Notes under the pieces: model-generated
Databases searched by the model: none
What the model saw: the letters and a program-made list of their open reading frames with translations, nothing else
What the model was told of the DNA's origin: nothing
Translations under genes and position numbers: made by a program
Source: Fictibacillus nanhaiensis
GTDB taxonomy: Bacteria; Bacillota; Bacilli; Bacillales; Fictibacillaceae
Assembly: GCF_019801215.1 (NCBI RefSeq)
Contig: NZ_JAHVJO010000009.1
Location: forward strand, 1-44,298
Direction: 5' to 3'
DNA length: 44,298 nt
Part shown: piece by piece, positions 26,544 through 34,711 of the stretch
How positions within the stretch are numbered: the first letter of the stretch is position 1
How the letters are laid out: each line of letters begins with the position of its first letter

Positions 26544-26612
26544 CCACGTTATTTCAGATAATTCCACGTTAAATTGGTTTTCTCCTACGTTAGATGAAAT
26601 AATTCCACGTTA
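26544..26612 (+). repeat. Four helically phased CCACGTTA-type direct repeats
   Basis: CCACGTTA occurs at 26544-26551, 26564-26571 and 26605-26612, with a variant CTACGTTA at 26585-26592. The phase is 20, 21 and 20 bases, close to two helical turns, so all copies face the same side of the DNA. Two copies read TTCCACGT, identical to the left 8 bases of the parS core, but none continues into the palindromic second half. Confidence 0.75.
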
Positions 26613-26712
26613 TTTTCCATTTATCCGATTTTCGACAAACGCAGTTTAAATTTCGTCTGTCTGATGATTGAGTGTTAGAAGTAGTCCAGAGCAAAACTCG
26701 GATTATGTAGAT

Positions 26713-26726
26713 ATTTCTCGGGAAAT
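26713..26726. promoter_or_regulatory. Noc-binding-site-like palindrome
   Basis: ATTTCTCGGGAAAT differs by one base from ATTTCCCGGGAAAT, the core bound by the nucleoid occlusion protein Noc in B. subtilis. Noc sites are scattered over the chromosome outside the terminus, so one here fits an origin-proximal region. Binding is inferred. Confidence 0.55.
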
Positions 26727-26760
26727 TAAGAAATGTGTAGGTATACTTTTAGCTTAATAT

Positions 26761-27646
26761 GTATTGGGTAGCGATATGGTGGTTTTGGTATGCGGATGTT
26801 GCATCATATCGGGTGGCGATATATGACTCTAAAATACACCCTGTCTTTATTAGAGCATATCGCCCAGCGATATGCCCGTTTATTTTCGGAATAATGAGGA
26901 AAGCCAGCTTCTTTTTTCTGTCCGTTGTATCACTTTTTCCAAACGTTGATTAAAATCACTCTGCAATCGCCATTCTTTTTTCTGTTCATCCTTTAAATCT
27001 TGTATCTCTTTTTGCAGAATATCGCTTTTTTGTTTTTCTTGCTCCAACAAGTTTTCATAATGCTTTCTTTGTTGTTCTGTTAATTTTTCAATTTTGGCGT
27101 TGGTTTTCTGCGCTGCGTTCCCTACCGCAGCTCCGATGGCATGATGATCCTGCTGGAGACGAGATACCGTCAGTTTAAGGTGTGACATATCGTTTGTTAG
27201 TTGGACGTTCATCTCACGTGCCGCAGCAAGCTCATTAGCCAACACCATTAAGACCTCTTTAAGTTGATTAGGGTCTTGTGGCAGGTTTTCATATGTATCG
27301 GGTAGCGCTACATCTGTATATGGAGGGGTTTCAAGTCTTTCTTTCTGCTCTTCCACAAGATTTTTTGCTGTATTGTCTAATGGCTTGTCCGTATCGCGGA
27401 GCGCTATAAGCGCACTGATATCAGATTGAACAAATATACGTCGGTCGCCGTCTTTTAAAAACTCATATCCGTTTCGCTCCAGGATTTGACCGTACTTTCG
27501 AACCGTTGGTGTGGCAATCCCCACTTCTTCTGCCACTTCCTTTGTGGAGAATGCTTGTTCATTCGGTTGTATATCGCGTCACATATCGGACCTCCTTATA
27601 TTTTTGATTGTAACGTATCTACATAAGTTGTATCGCCCAGCGATAC
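26761..27646. repeat. Cluster of 17-bp palindromes around the RacA-like gene
   Basis: Six copies of a 17-bp motif RTATCGSSNRGCGMTAY lie at 26761-26777, 26806-26822, 26857-26873, 27295-27311, 27391-27407 and 27630-27646. The copies at 26857 and 27630 are perfect: ATATCGCCCAGCGATAT and GTATCGCCCAGCGATAC (7-bp arms, 3-bp centre). A weaker pair of ATATCG half-sites (27571-27588) covers the start of the RacA-like gene. I found only isolated half-sites elsewhere in the window. They are probably binding sites of a dimeric DNA-binding protein, most simply the product of the gene they surround. Confidence 0.75.
26880..27536 (-). CDS. RacA/DUF3967-like HTH and coiled-coil DNA-binding protein; natural start broken by TGA
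   Basis: The frame from the GTG at 27536 gives 218 residues: a MerR-type helix-turn-helix (EEVGIATPTVRKYGQILERN, then GDRRIFVQSDI as the wing), a linker, a long coiled coil (about 90-205) and a basic end. This HTH-plus-coiled-coil layout is that of RacA and of DUF3967 proteins common on Bacillus plasmids. The homologous N-terminus starts earlier: in the same frame codons for PNEQAFSTKEVA precede the GTG, and the only good start is an ATG at 27584 behind AAGGAGG. Its second codon is TGA (27581-27579). So either the gene is crippled, or it is read through UGA, or a weak start is used. Six 17-bp palindromes flank and fill it. Confidence 0.7.
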   Translation of the reverse strand: MAEEVGIATPTVRKYGQILERNGYEFLKDGDRRIFVQSDISALIALRDTDKPLDNTAKNLVEEQKERLETPPYTDVALPDTYENLPQDPNQLKEVLMVLANELAAAREMNVQLTNDMSHLKLTVSRLQQDHHAIGAAVGNAAQKTNAKIEKLTEQQRKHYENLLEQEKQKSDILQKEIQDLKDEQKKEWRLQSDFNQRLEKVIQRTEKRSWLSSLFRK

Positions 27647-27792
27647 GATCCCTAAAAGATTCGATGACAAAATGTTCGTTTATGAGCTTTGTTCCAAAAA
27701 TTCTCTTTTACACCTCTAAGTATACAATACCATGTATGTTAAAATGAATGGTGTTTCAAACATATCAGTCCATATAGGAGTGTTAGATAAGC

Positions 27793-28974
27793 ATGAACAA
27801 AAAAGATATCGCTCAAATACGAAAACAGTTCAAAAAAGAGAATGATCTACTGAAAATCTCCAGCATCTTTAATGTGTATATAACGAAAGAATCAAGTGAC
27901 ATCTATCATCACGTGAGCCAGCCTTTCGAAATGCTTGATACCGAGCAACAAGAACTCTTTTTTAATAACTTCAAAAAATTGCTTGGTGGAAATCTCGACG
28001 AAAAGCTTTTTGAATTAAAGTTTAATAGAAATGCTGAAAACAACAGTCAGCTTATTTTGCATCAAGGGCTACTTGCAAGTGATACAGAAGATTGGAAAGA
28101 GCGAATGCTTCAAATGGTAGGAAAAATGCTCTTAAACCGTCAGTACGAAAAGGATATCGTGATTACCTTCATTAAGGGAGAATACTATAAGCCCACAAAG
28201 CGCAAAAATGATGAGGCTGAAATTAGTGAACGAGATGCCGTCTACTCTTTCCCCTTTATTTTGTGCAGCATAAACAATACACAAGAACCGAAAAAAGAAC
28301 TGCTTTTTGATTATGTGGAAAAAGAGTTCAAGTACAATTTCGTGGTCGATCCTATCATCAATCTGAACGCACCGATTGGAGGATTTCTCTTCCCTTGTTT
28401 CAGCGATAATGCAGCAGACGTTAACCATATTCTGTACTCAGCCGGAAAAGTCCATGAGCCTGATTATGAATTCATTGTAGACGTCTTAAATGGCGAAGAA
28501 ATCATGACGGCCAAAGACGATAAGATCGTGTTTGAAGAGATTATTAAAGACGTAACACAGGATCAGTTGAACACGTCTACCCTCTCCAACGTGTATGAAG
28601 AGATTAACCGTATGATTGAAGAGAACGAAGAAGAGGAACATCCACGATTAGATTCCAAAGACGTTGAGCGAGTTTTGAAAGCAAGCGGTGTTGAAGATAT
28701 CAGCGTGGAAAAAGTAGAATCAGCTTTCCAAAAAGTGATTGATGATGATAAATATGAGATAAAAGCGAGCAGTGTTGTACCGAAATACAACTCGAAGTCG
28801 ATTAAAATCGATACAAAGGTAGCTAAAATTGCAATTAGCCCGCAAGATTTAAGGTACGTGAAACAAGTTCAACTTAGCGGTAAACGCTACCTTATGATAG
28901 AAGTAGAAGAAGATACAGTTATTGAAGGGTTTACGATGATTCCGGAGGCTTTTGGGGAGAAGGTGGAAAAATAG
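27793..28974 (+). CDS. DUF4317-family protein
   Basis: A 393-residue acidic, soluble protein with no signal or membrane segment. The opening MNKKDIAQIRKQFKKENDLLKI and the later SFPFILCSINNTQEPKKEL and APIGGFLFPCFSDN segments match my recollection of DUF4317, a Firmicutes family of unknown function. The ATG follows AGGAGTGTTAGATAAGC. It is divergent from the RacA-like gene, and a palindrome at 27630-27646 lies in the shared upstream region, so both could be co-regulated. It ends in a strong terminator shared with groEL. Confidence 0.75.
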   Translation: MNKKDIAQIRKQFKKENDLLKISSIFNVYITKESSDIYHHVSQPFEMLDTEQQELFFNNFKKLLGGNLDEKLFELKFNRNAENNSQLILHQGLLASDTEDWKERMLQMVGKMLLNRQYEKDIVITFIKGEYYKPTKRKNDEAEISERDAVYSFPFILCSINNTQEPKKELLFDYVEKEFKYNFVVDPIINLNAPIGGFLFPCFSDNAADVNHILYSAGKVHEPDYEFIVDVLNGEEIMTAKDDKIVFEEIIKDVTQDQLNTSTLSNVYEEINRMIEENEEEEHPRLDSKDVERVLKASGVEDISVEKVESAFQKVIDDDKYEIKASSVVPKYNSKSIKIDTKVAKIAISPQDLRYVKQVQLSGKRYLMIEVEEDTVIEGFTMIPEAFGEKVEK

Positions 28975-29014
28975 AAAAAAGCTCCTCACGAAATTGACTC
29001 GTGAGGAGCTTTTT
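28975..29014. terminator. Bidirectional terminator between the DUF4317 gene and groEL
   Basis: A 12-bp stem AGCTCCTCACGA / TCGTGAGGAGCT (28980-28991 with 28999-29010) has TTTTAG on the plus side and AAAAAA on the other, so it can terminate both convergent transcripts. Confidence 0.9.
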
Positions 29015-29063
29015 AGTTCACTCTCAAAAACCCTTATCTATTAAGGGGGAAGAGAGGCAGATA

Positions 29064-30716
<1,653 letters not shown>

Positions 30717-30797
30717 TTAATTGTTAAAAGTTAGTGACTTACATATGCTCTTAATTTATGTAGCTTCAAATCATTGAAGCTCCCATTCTCTAGAACG

Positions 30798-31082
30798 TTA
30801 GCCTACGATCGCTAAAACGTCAGATTCACGAAGAATCAAATATTCTTTGCCTTGGTACTTCACTTCTGTACCTGCGTATTTTGAGAAAATAATCGTGCTT
30901 CCTTCAGAAACTTCTAAAGAGATACGCTCGCCGTTATCCGTCACACGACCTGTACCTACAGCAACAACTTTTCCTTCTTGAGGCTTTTCTTTTGCTGAAT
31001 CTGGCAATACAATGCCGCTTGCAGTTTTTTCTTCACCTTCTACAAGCTCAATAATAATACGGTCACCTAATGGCTTTAACAA
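30798..31082 (-). CDS. groES: 10 kDa co-chaperonin GroES
   Basis: A 94-residue lid of the GroEL ring, starting [20 protein letters not shown] with the mobile-loop segment [16 protein letters not shown] and [13 protein letters not shown]. No ATG fits; the start is a TTG at 31082 with AAGGAGG 9-10 bases upstream, while longer frame openings add non-homologous residues. It is the first gene of the operon. Confidence 0.96.
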   Translation of the reverse strand: MLKPLGDRIIIELVEGEEKTASGIVLPDSAKEKPQEGKVVAVGTGRVTDNGERISLEVSEGSTIIFSKYAGTEVKYQGKEYLILRESDVLAIVG

Positions 31083-31120
31083 GTGAAACACCCTCCTTAA
31101 ATAGTTAAAAAGTTTTCTTA

Positions 31121-31147
31121 TTAGCACTCTTTGTTAGTGAGTGCTAA
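31121..31147 (-). promoter_or_regulatory. CIRCE operator (HrcA)
   Basis: TTAGCACTC, nine bases, GAGTGCTAA: a perfect match to the CIRCE inverted repeat bound by the heat-shock repressor HrcA. It lies between the groES promoter and its ribosome binding site, so it controls the groES-groEL operon. Confidence 0.97.
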
Positions 31148-31158
31148 CTCCATTTCTA

Positions 31159-31187
31159 ATAATAAATAAAACTTTAAAACTTTGCAA
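31159..31187 (-). promoter_or_regulatory. Promoter of groES-groEL
   Basis: The minus strand has TTGCAA (31182-31187), 17 bases and TATTAT (31159-31164), a sigma-A promoter placed so that transcription starts at the edge of the CIRCE repeat. Confidence 0.8.
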
Positions 31188-31322
31188 GCGGGAAATGAGA
31201 AAAAAATTCTCAAAAACGATATCCTCGCGAGCCATGCCTATTCTATGTTAAAATGGGTTAGCATATAGAGAGTAATAACAAGAAGATTGTATTATGGGTA
31301 AGGAATTAAAGGAGAACTTAAT

Positions 31323-32036
31323 TTGAAGAAAAAATACTGGTGGATCATTTTTATATACATCGCTATGCAATTCTCAGGTTTCCTTGGAATACCTCTTTTA
31401 AACGAACTAGGTGTTCCGGAAAAGCAGTTGTTTGGTATGTGGGGAACGATCAGCTTTATCGCTGCTCTTGTTATCATCCTATACATGCTCATCCCTGAAA
31501 TGAGAAGCCGTCATCGCGATTCTGAACGTGTTTCAAAAGGTTCTGCTGTTCTTTGGTCCATTATCGGTATTTTCATGGCTTATGCTGCACAGATTATAGC
31601 AAGCCTTATCGAAATGAATGTATTCGGTATCCAGCCAGGTTCAGAAAACACGGAAATGTTAGTCGAGATTGTAAAAGATGTTAAATACTTTATGATTGTC
31701 ACGGCAATTGTTGGACCGATACTTGAAGAGATCATCTTCCGTAAAATTATTTTCGGATCCCTTCATAAACGATTCAATTTCTTTGTATCTGCTTTGATCA
31801 GTTCTCTTATTTTTGCTGCTGTTCATGCGGACTTTACACATCTATTAATCTACACGGCAATGGGCTTTACCTTTGCGTATCTTTATGTTCGAACAAAACG
31901 TCTGCTTGTTCCGATTGCGGCACACGTTGCGATGAATACACTCGTTTTAATCGTCCAGATTTTCCTTGCTGATAAAATTAAGGAAATGGAGAAACAGCTA
32001 GAAACAGCGCAATTGATTATTGGAGGACTACTATGA
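31323..32036 (+). CDS. ydiL: CPBP-family intramembrane metalloprotease (YdiL)
   Basis: A 237-residue membrane protein of the CPBP (CAAX protease and bacteriocin-processing) family. The metal/catalytic motifs are EEIIFR (135-140), FAAVHADF (His168) and HVAMN (His201, Asn205), with about six to eight membrane segments. The substrate is unknown. The start is TTG with AGGAG 8 bases upstream. It overlaps ydiK by four bases, as in B. subtilis. Confidence 0.9.
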   Translation: MKKKYWWIIFIYIAMQFSGFLGIPLLNELGVPEKQLFGMWGTISFIAALVIILYMLIPEMRSRHRDSERVSKGSAVLWSIIGIFMAYAAQIIASLIEMNVFGIQPGSENTEMLVEIVKDVKYFMIVTAIVGPILEEIIFRKIIFGSLHKRFNFFVSALISSLIFAAVHADFTHLLIYTAMGFTFAYLYVRTKRLLVPIAAHVAMNTLVLIVQIFLADKIKEMEKQLETAQLIIGGLL

Positions 32037-32236
32037 AGACATCACCTTTGTTTATGGCCTTTTTGTATTTAGCGATCGGCTTTGTTTTTACGTATCTGGC
32101 TGTCCATTATGCGAATGAATACGGAATGACGAGCATCTGGACAATCATTACGATGGTCGTTGCCACATTTGATTTCGCAAACAGCATCCGCTATTTCGCT
32201 TTGAACAACCACTTGAAAAGAAAACAAAAAAAATAG
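32033..32236 (+). CDS. ydiK: Small membrane protein YdiK (DUF4305)
   Basis: A 67-residue protein with two membrane helices (about 7-27 and 34-54) and a basic C-terminus. Position and size match B. subtilis YdiK, whose function is unknown. The ATG overlaps the ydiL stop (ATGA), behind GGAGG. Confidence 0.82.
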   Translation: MKTSPLFMAFLYLAIGFVFTYLAVHYANEYGMTSIWTIITMVVATFDFANSIRYFALNNHLKRKQKK

Positions 32237-32249
32237 ATACATGCAAAAC

Positions 32250-32280
32250 GAAACTGCCCCCAGAAGGAGGCAGTTTTTTT
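32250..32280 (+). terminator. Terminator of ydiL-ydiK
   Basis: A stem AAACTGCC / GGCAGTTT (32251-32274) is followed by a T-run on the plus strand, 14 bases after the ydiK stop. Confidence 0.88.
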
Positions 32281-32286
32281 GCACTT

Positions 32287-32322
32287 AAAAAAGAGAATGC
32301 CCAAAGCTATGGCACCCTCTTC
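32287..32322 (-). terminator. Terminator of tatA-tatC
   Basis: A stem with G-U pairs (AAGAGGGTGCC / GGGCATTCTCTT, 32291-32322) is followed on the minus strand by TTTTTTAAG, directly after the tatC stop. Confidence 0.75.
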
Positions 32323-32326
32323 ACCT

Positions 32327-33109
32327 TTATTCGTTATAAGCCGATTCAGCTGCTTCTTCTCTTTCCTTCACAAGAGCTTCCATTTCCGCTTTCATTCTTT
32401 TTTTATAGGCGGTTTTTGAAATAACGATACTCACCTCATAAAGAATAATGAGAGGGAAGGTGACCATCAAGTGAGAAATGAGTTCTGGCGGCGTGATCAA
32501 TCCGGCAATCACCAATATAACAAAATACGCTACTTTTCTAATGCTTTTTAAGAATTGAGGTGAAACAATTCCAAGCCGTGTTAAGAACATAACAAGGACT
32601 GGGAATTGAAACAGCAATCCGAACGGAAGCGTAATGTTAAATAAAAATGAAAAGTATTCCTGAATTCCGTACTCCCCTTCAACACTTAAAGCGGTAGCGA
32701 CATTCCCCATAAATCCAACGACAAACGGAAACAGAATAAAATAGGAAAAGGCAAGTCCCGTTAAAAATAAGAGAAAAGAGACCGGGATGTACATCAGTGT
32801 AACTCTGCGTTCATTTTCAAACAGTCCTGGACTGATAAATGCCCATAGCTGATACAACGCGAACGGCGCTGTCAACACAAGCCCGATAATAAAGGCAAAT
32901 GACATATATACATTCAGCGGATCTGTTAAGTGAAAGGCGTTCATTTGAATATCTTTTGCTATCGGATCACTTTGCAAATATACGATCACCGGCCTAGCAA
33001 AGAAAAAACCCGCGATTAGAAACGCGAAGAAAGCTAGTGCCGTCAAAATGATTCGTTTTCGTAATTCACCTAAATGATCATACATCGTCATCTTTTTTTC
33101 ATAGCTCAT
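32327..33109 (-). CDS. tatC: Twin-arginine translocase subunit TatC
   Basis: A 260-residue, six-helix membrane protein that binds twin-arginine signal peptides. The start DHLGELRKRI with the conserved Glu-Leu-Arg, the FALYQLWAFISPGL motif and the FQFPV segment are typical of TatC. It corresponds to TatCy of B. subtilis and makes a minimal TatAC system with the gene upstream. Confidence 0.95.
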   Translation of the reverse strand: MSYEKKMTMYDHLGELRKRIILTALAFFAFLIAGFFFARPVIVYLQSDPIAKDIQMNAFHLTDPLNVYMSFAFIIGLVLTAPFALYQLWAFISPGLFENERRVTLMYIPVSFLLFLTGLAFSYFILFPFVVGFMGNVATALSVEGEYGIQEYFSFLFNITLPFGLLFQFPVLVMFLTRLGIVSPQFLKSIRKVAYFVILVIAGLITPPELISHLMVTFPLIILYEVSIVISKTAYKKRMKAEMEALVKEREEAAESAYNE

Positions 33110-33121
33110 TGAAAAACATCC

Positions 33122-33304
33122 TTACTTCTTCGGTTCGTCTTTTTCCTTCTTTACATCATCATCGTCATCCATAATTCCTTTTGTTGCATTTTTGAACTCA
33201 CGCAATGTCTTTCCTGCTGCTTTTCCTAGCTCAGGCAGCTTTTTTGGTCCGAATAAAATCAATGCTGCTCCTGCGATTAATGCGATACTTCCTGCACCTA
33301 ACAT
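33122..33304 (-). CDS. tatA: Twin-arginine translocase subunit TatA
   Basis: A 60-residue protein with a short membrane helix, the [14 protein letters not shown] hinge and amphipathic helix, and a highly charged DDDDD/KKEKDE tail. TatA oligomers form the transient translocation site, and in minimal systems it also covers TatB. It is 12 bases upstream of tatC, as the TatAy-TatCy pair in B. subtilis. Confidence 0.95.
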   Translation of the reverse strand: MLGAGSIALIAGAALILFGPKKLPELGKAAGKTLREFKNATKGIMDDDDDVKKEKDEPKK

Positions 33305-33338
33305 GGGTTTGCCTCCTTTGGTTTTTAATTTGATTTTT

Positions 33339-33974
33339 TTAAGAGTAATTCTTCATAAAATAAACAAGTGATTGCAGCTCTACCGCGAGATCAATATGAT
33401 GGACGCGGATATCAGGAGCTAAGGTTAGACGTGCCGGTGTAAAGTTTAGAATCCCTTTTACGCCCGCTCTTTCCAGCTGATCTGCGATCGGCTGTGCAGC
33501 ACCCACTGGTACAGTAAGGATCGCTACGTCTATGCCTCGTTTCTTCAGCTCGCTCTCAATGTCATTCGTGTGAAAAACAGATACTCCTGCGATCTCTGTG
33601 CCAATCTTAGAAGGATCGACATCGAATGCCACTTCTATCTTCGTGTTATTATTTTTTGTGAAGTTGTAATGCAAAAAGGCAGTGCCTAAATTTCCTACTC
33701 CGATTAAAGCAACTGTGGTCGTTTCATCCTGATTAAGTGTTTTTCGGAAAAAAGATAACAGGTAGTTAACATTGTAGCCATAACCCTTTTTTCCTAATGC
33801 GCCAAAATACGAAAAATCTCTGCGTATCGTGGCAGAATCTACTTTTACCGCTTCACTTAATTCAGCAGAGGACACCCTTTGCTTTCCGGAAGAGGATAGA
33901 TTTTTTAAAAACCGGTAATACAATGGCAGCCGTTTCGCTGTAGCATGTGGTATCTTTAACTGATCTTGGTTCAT
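33339..33974 (-). CDS. rex: Redox-sensing transcriptional repressor Rex
   Basis: A 211-residue regulator with an N-terminal winged helix ([15 protein letters not shown]... [14 protein letters not shown]) and a Rossmann domain with [10 protein letters not shown] that senses the NADH/NAD+ ratio. It represses fermentation and respiration genes when NADH is low. Its position between moaC and tatA is the B. subtilis order (ydiH). Confidence 0.97.
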   Translation of the reverse strand: MNQDQLKIPHATAKRLPLYYRFLKNLSSSGKQRVSSAELSEAVKVDSATIRRDFSYFGALGKKGYGYNVNYLLSFFRKTLNQDETTTVALIGVGNLGTAFLHYNFTKNNNTKIEVAFDVDPSKIGTEIAGVSVFHTNDIESELKKRGIDVAILTVPVGAAQPIADQLERAGVKGILNFTPARLTLAPDIRVHHIDLAVELQSLVYFMKNYS

Positions 33975-34019
33975 AGATAGAGCCCTCCATGTGTAGAAAG
34001 CGGATTCTTCCCTATTGTA

Positions 34020-34523
34020 TCATACTTTATCAGGGCTTGAAGAACGTACAAAATCCCCATTCTTACCTCCCGTTTTTGATAGAAGATACGTTTGTCCGAT
34101 AATCATTCCTTTATCGGCAGCTTTACACATGTCATAAACAGTCAGTGCTGCAGCAGATGCAGCAGTGAGTGCTTCCATTTCTACCCCGGTGCTTCCTTTT
34201 GTCTTTACCTCTGCCTGTATATTAAGTTTGTATCCATCCTCACTCTGTTTTTCCCAGTGAAAAGATAGATCAACACCTGTTAGTGCTAGTGGATGACACA
34301 TCGGTATCCAATCAGCGGTTTTCTTCGCAGCCATAATACCCGCTACCTGAGCAACCGCCAGAACGTCCCCTTTTTTGAATCCATTGTCTTTGATCTTAAG
34401 GAAGACTTCTTCACATACTGTTATCCCGCTGACCGCAACCGCTGTCCGGTGAGACGTTTCTTTTTCCGAAATATCTACCATCTTGGCACGGCCTTCTCCG
34501 TTAAAATGGGTTAACCCGTTCAT
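34020..34523 (-). CDS. moaC: Cyclic pyranopterin monophosphate synthase MoaC
   Basis: A 167-residue enzyme that makes cyclic pyranopterin monophosphate in molybdenum cofactor synthesis. It shows [15 protein letters not shown], the catalytic [12 protein letters not shown] stretch, and [27 protein letters not shown] start at the ATG at 34523, with GAGGAGGGG 4 bases upstream; a five-residue longer frame lacks this site. Confidence 0.95.
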   Translation of the reverse strand: MNGLTHFNGEGRAKMVDISEKETSHRTAVAVSGITVCEEVFLKIKDNGFKKGDVLAVAQVAGIMAAKKTADWIPMCHPLALTGVDLSFHWEKQSEDGYKLNIQAEVKTKGSTGVEMEALTAASAAALTVYDMCKAADKGMIIGQTYLLSKTGGKNGDFVRSSSPDKV

Positions 34524-34618
34524 ACAACCCCTCCTCATGATGAATATACACGAAACCGCTTTTATTGTCGTTATGATTTTACTTGTATTTATTGCAAAAT
34601 GTTGAACTTTCCCATTAG

Positions 34619-34648
34619 TTGGCGATAAACGTCAAACTGCGCTAAACT
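34619..34648 (+). promoter_or_regulatory. Possible promoter of the ABC-F gene
   Basis: TTGGCG (34619-34624), 18 bases, TAAACT (34643-34648). A moderate sigma-A match that would place the start site just before the hairpin at 34661-34695. Confidence 0.4.
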
Positions 34649-34660
34649 ACTAGTAGACAT

Positions 34661-34695
34661 GGGGTAGATCGCTCAATACTATCACCCCCTTTTTT
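34661..34695 (+). terminator. Terminator-like hairpin in the ABC-F leader
   Basis: GGGGTAG pairs with CTATCACCCC (one small bulge) around a loop, followed by CTTTTTTAT, and ends 17 bases before the start codon. A terminator between promoter and RBS suggests attenuation, as known for antibiotic-responsive ABC-F genes. The stem is short, so this is tentative. Confidence 0.45.
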
Positions 34696-34711
34696 ATAGA
34701 GGTGAAGGCAA

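Larger units (their letters stand above)
26307..26879. other. 573-base intergenic region with repeats and palindromes
   Basis: No convincing gene. It holds the upstream region of yeaC, four phased CCACGTTA-type repeats (26544-26612), a near-consensus Noc-binding site (26713-26726) and three 17-bp palindromes (26761-26873) that recur inside and upstream of the neighbouring RacA-like gene. Confidence 0.7.

Noticed and set aside
26432-26572. A 46-codon plus-strand frame before the palindromes
   Set aside because: No Shine-Dalgarno at the ATG, and it ends inside the CCACGTTA repeats; an internal ATG at 26510 gives only 20 codons.
26761-27646. 17-bp palindromes as a CRISPR array or terminators
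   Set aside because: Spacing is irregular, copies lie inside a gene, and no T-runs follow.
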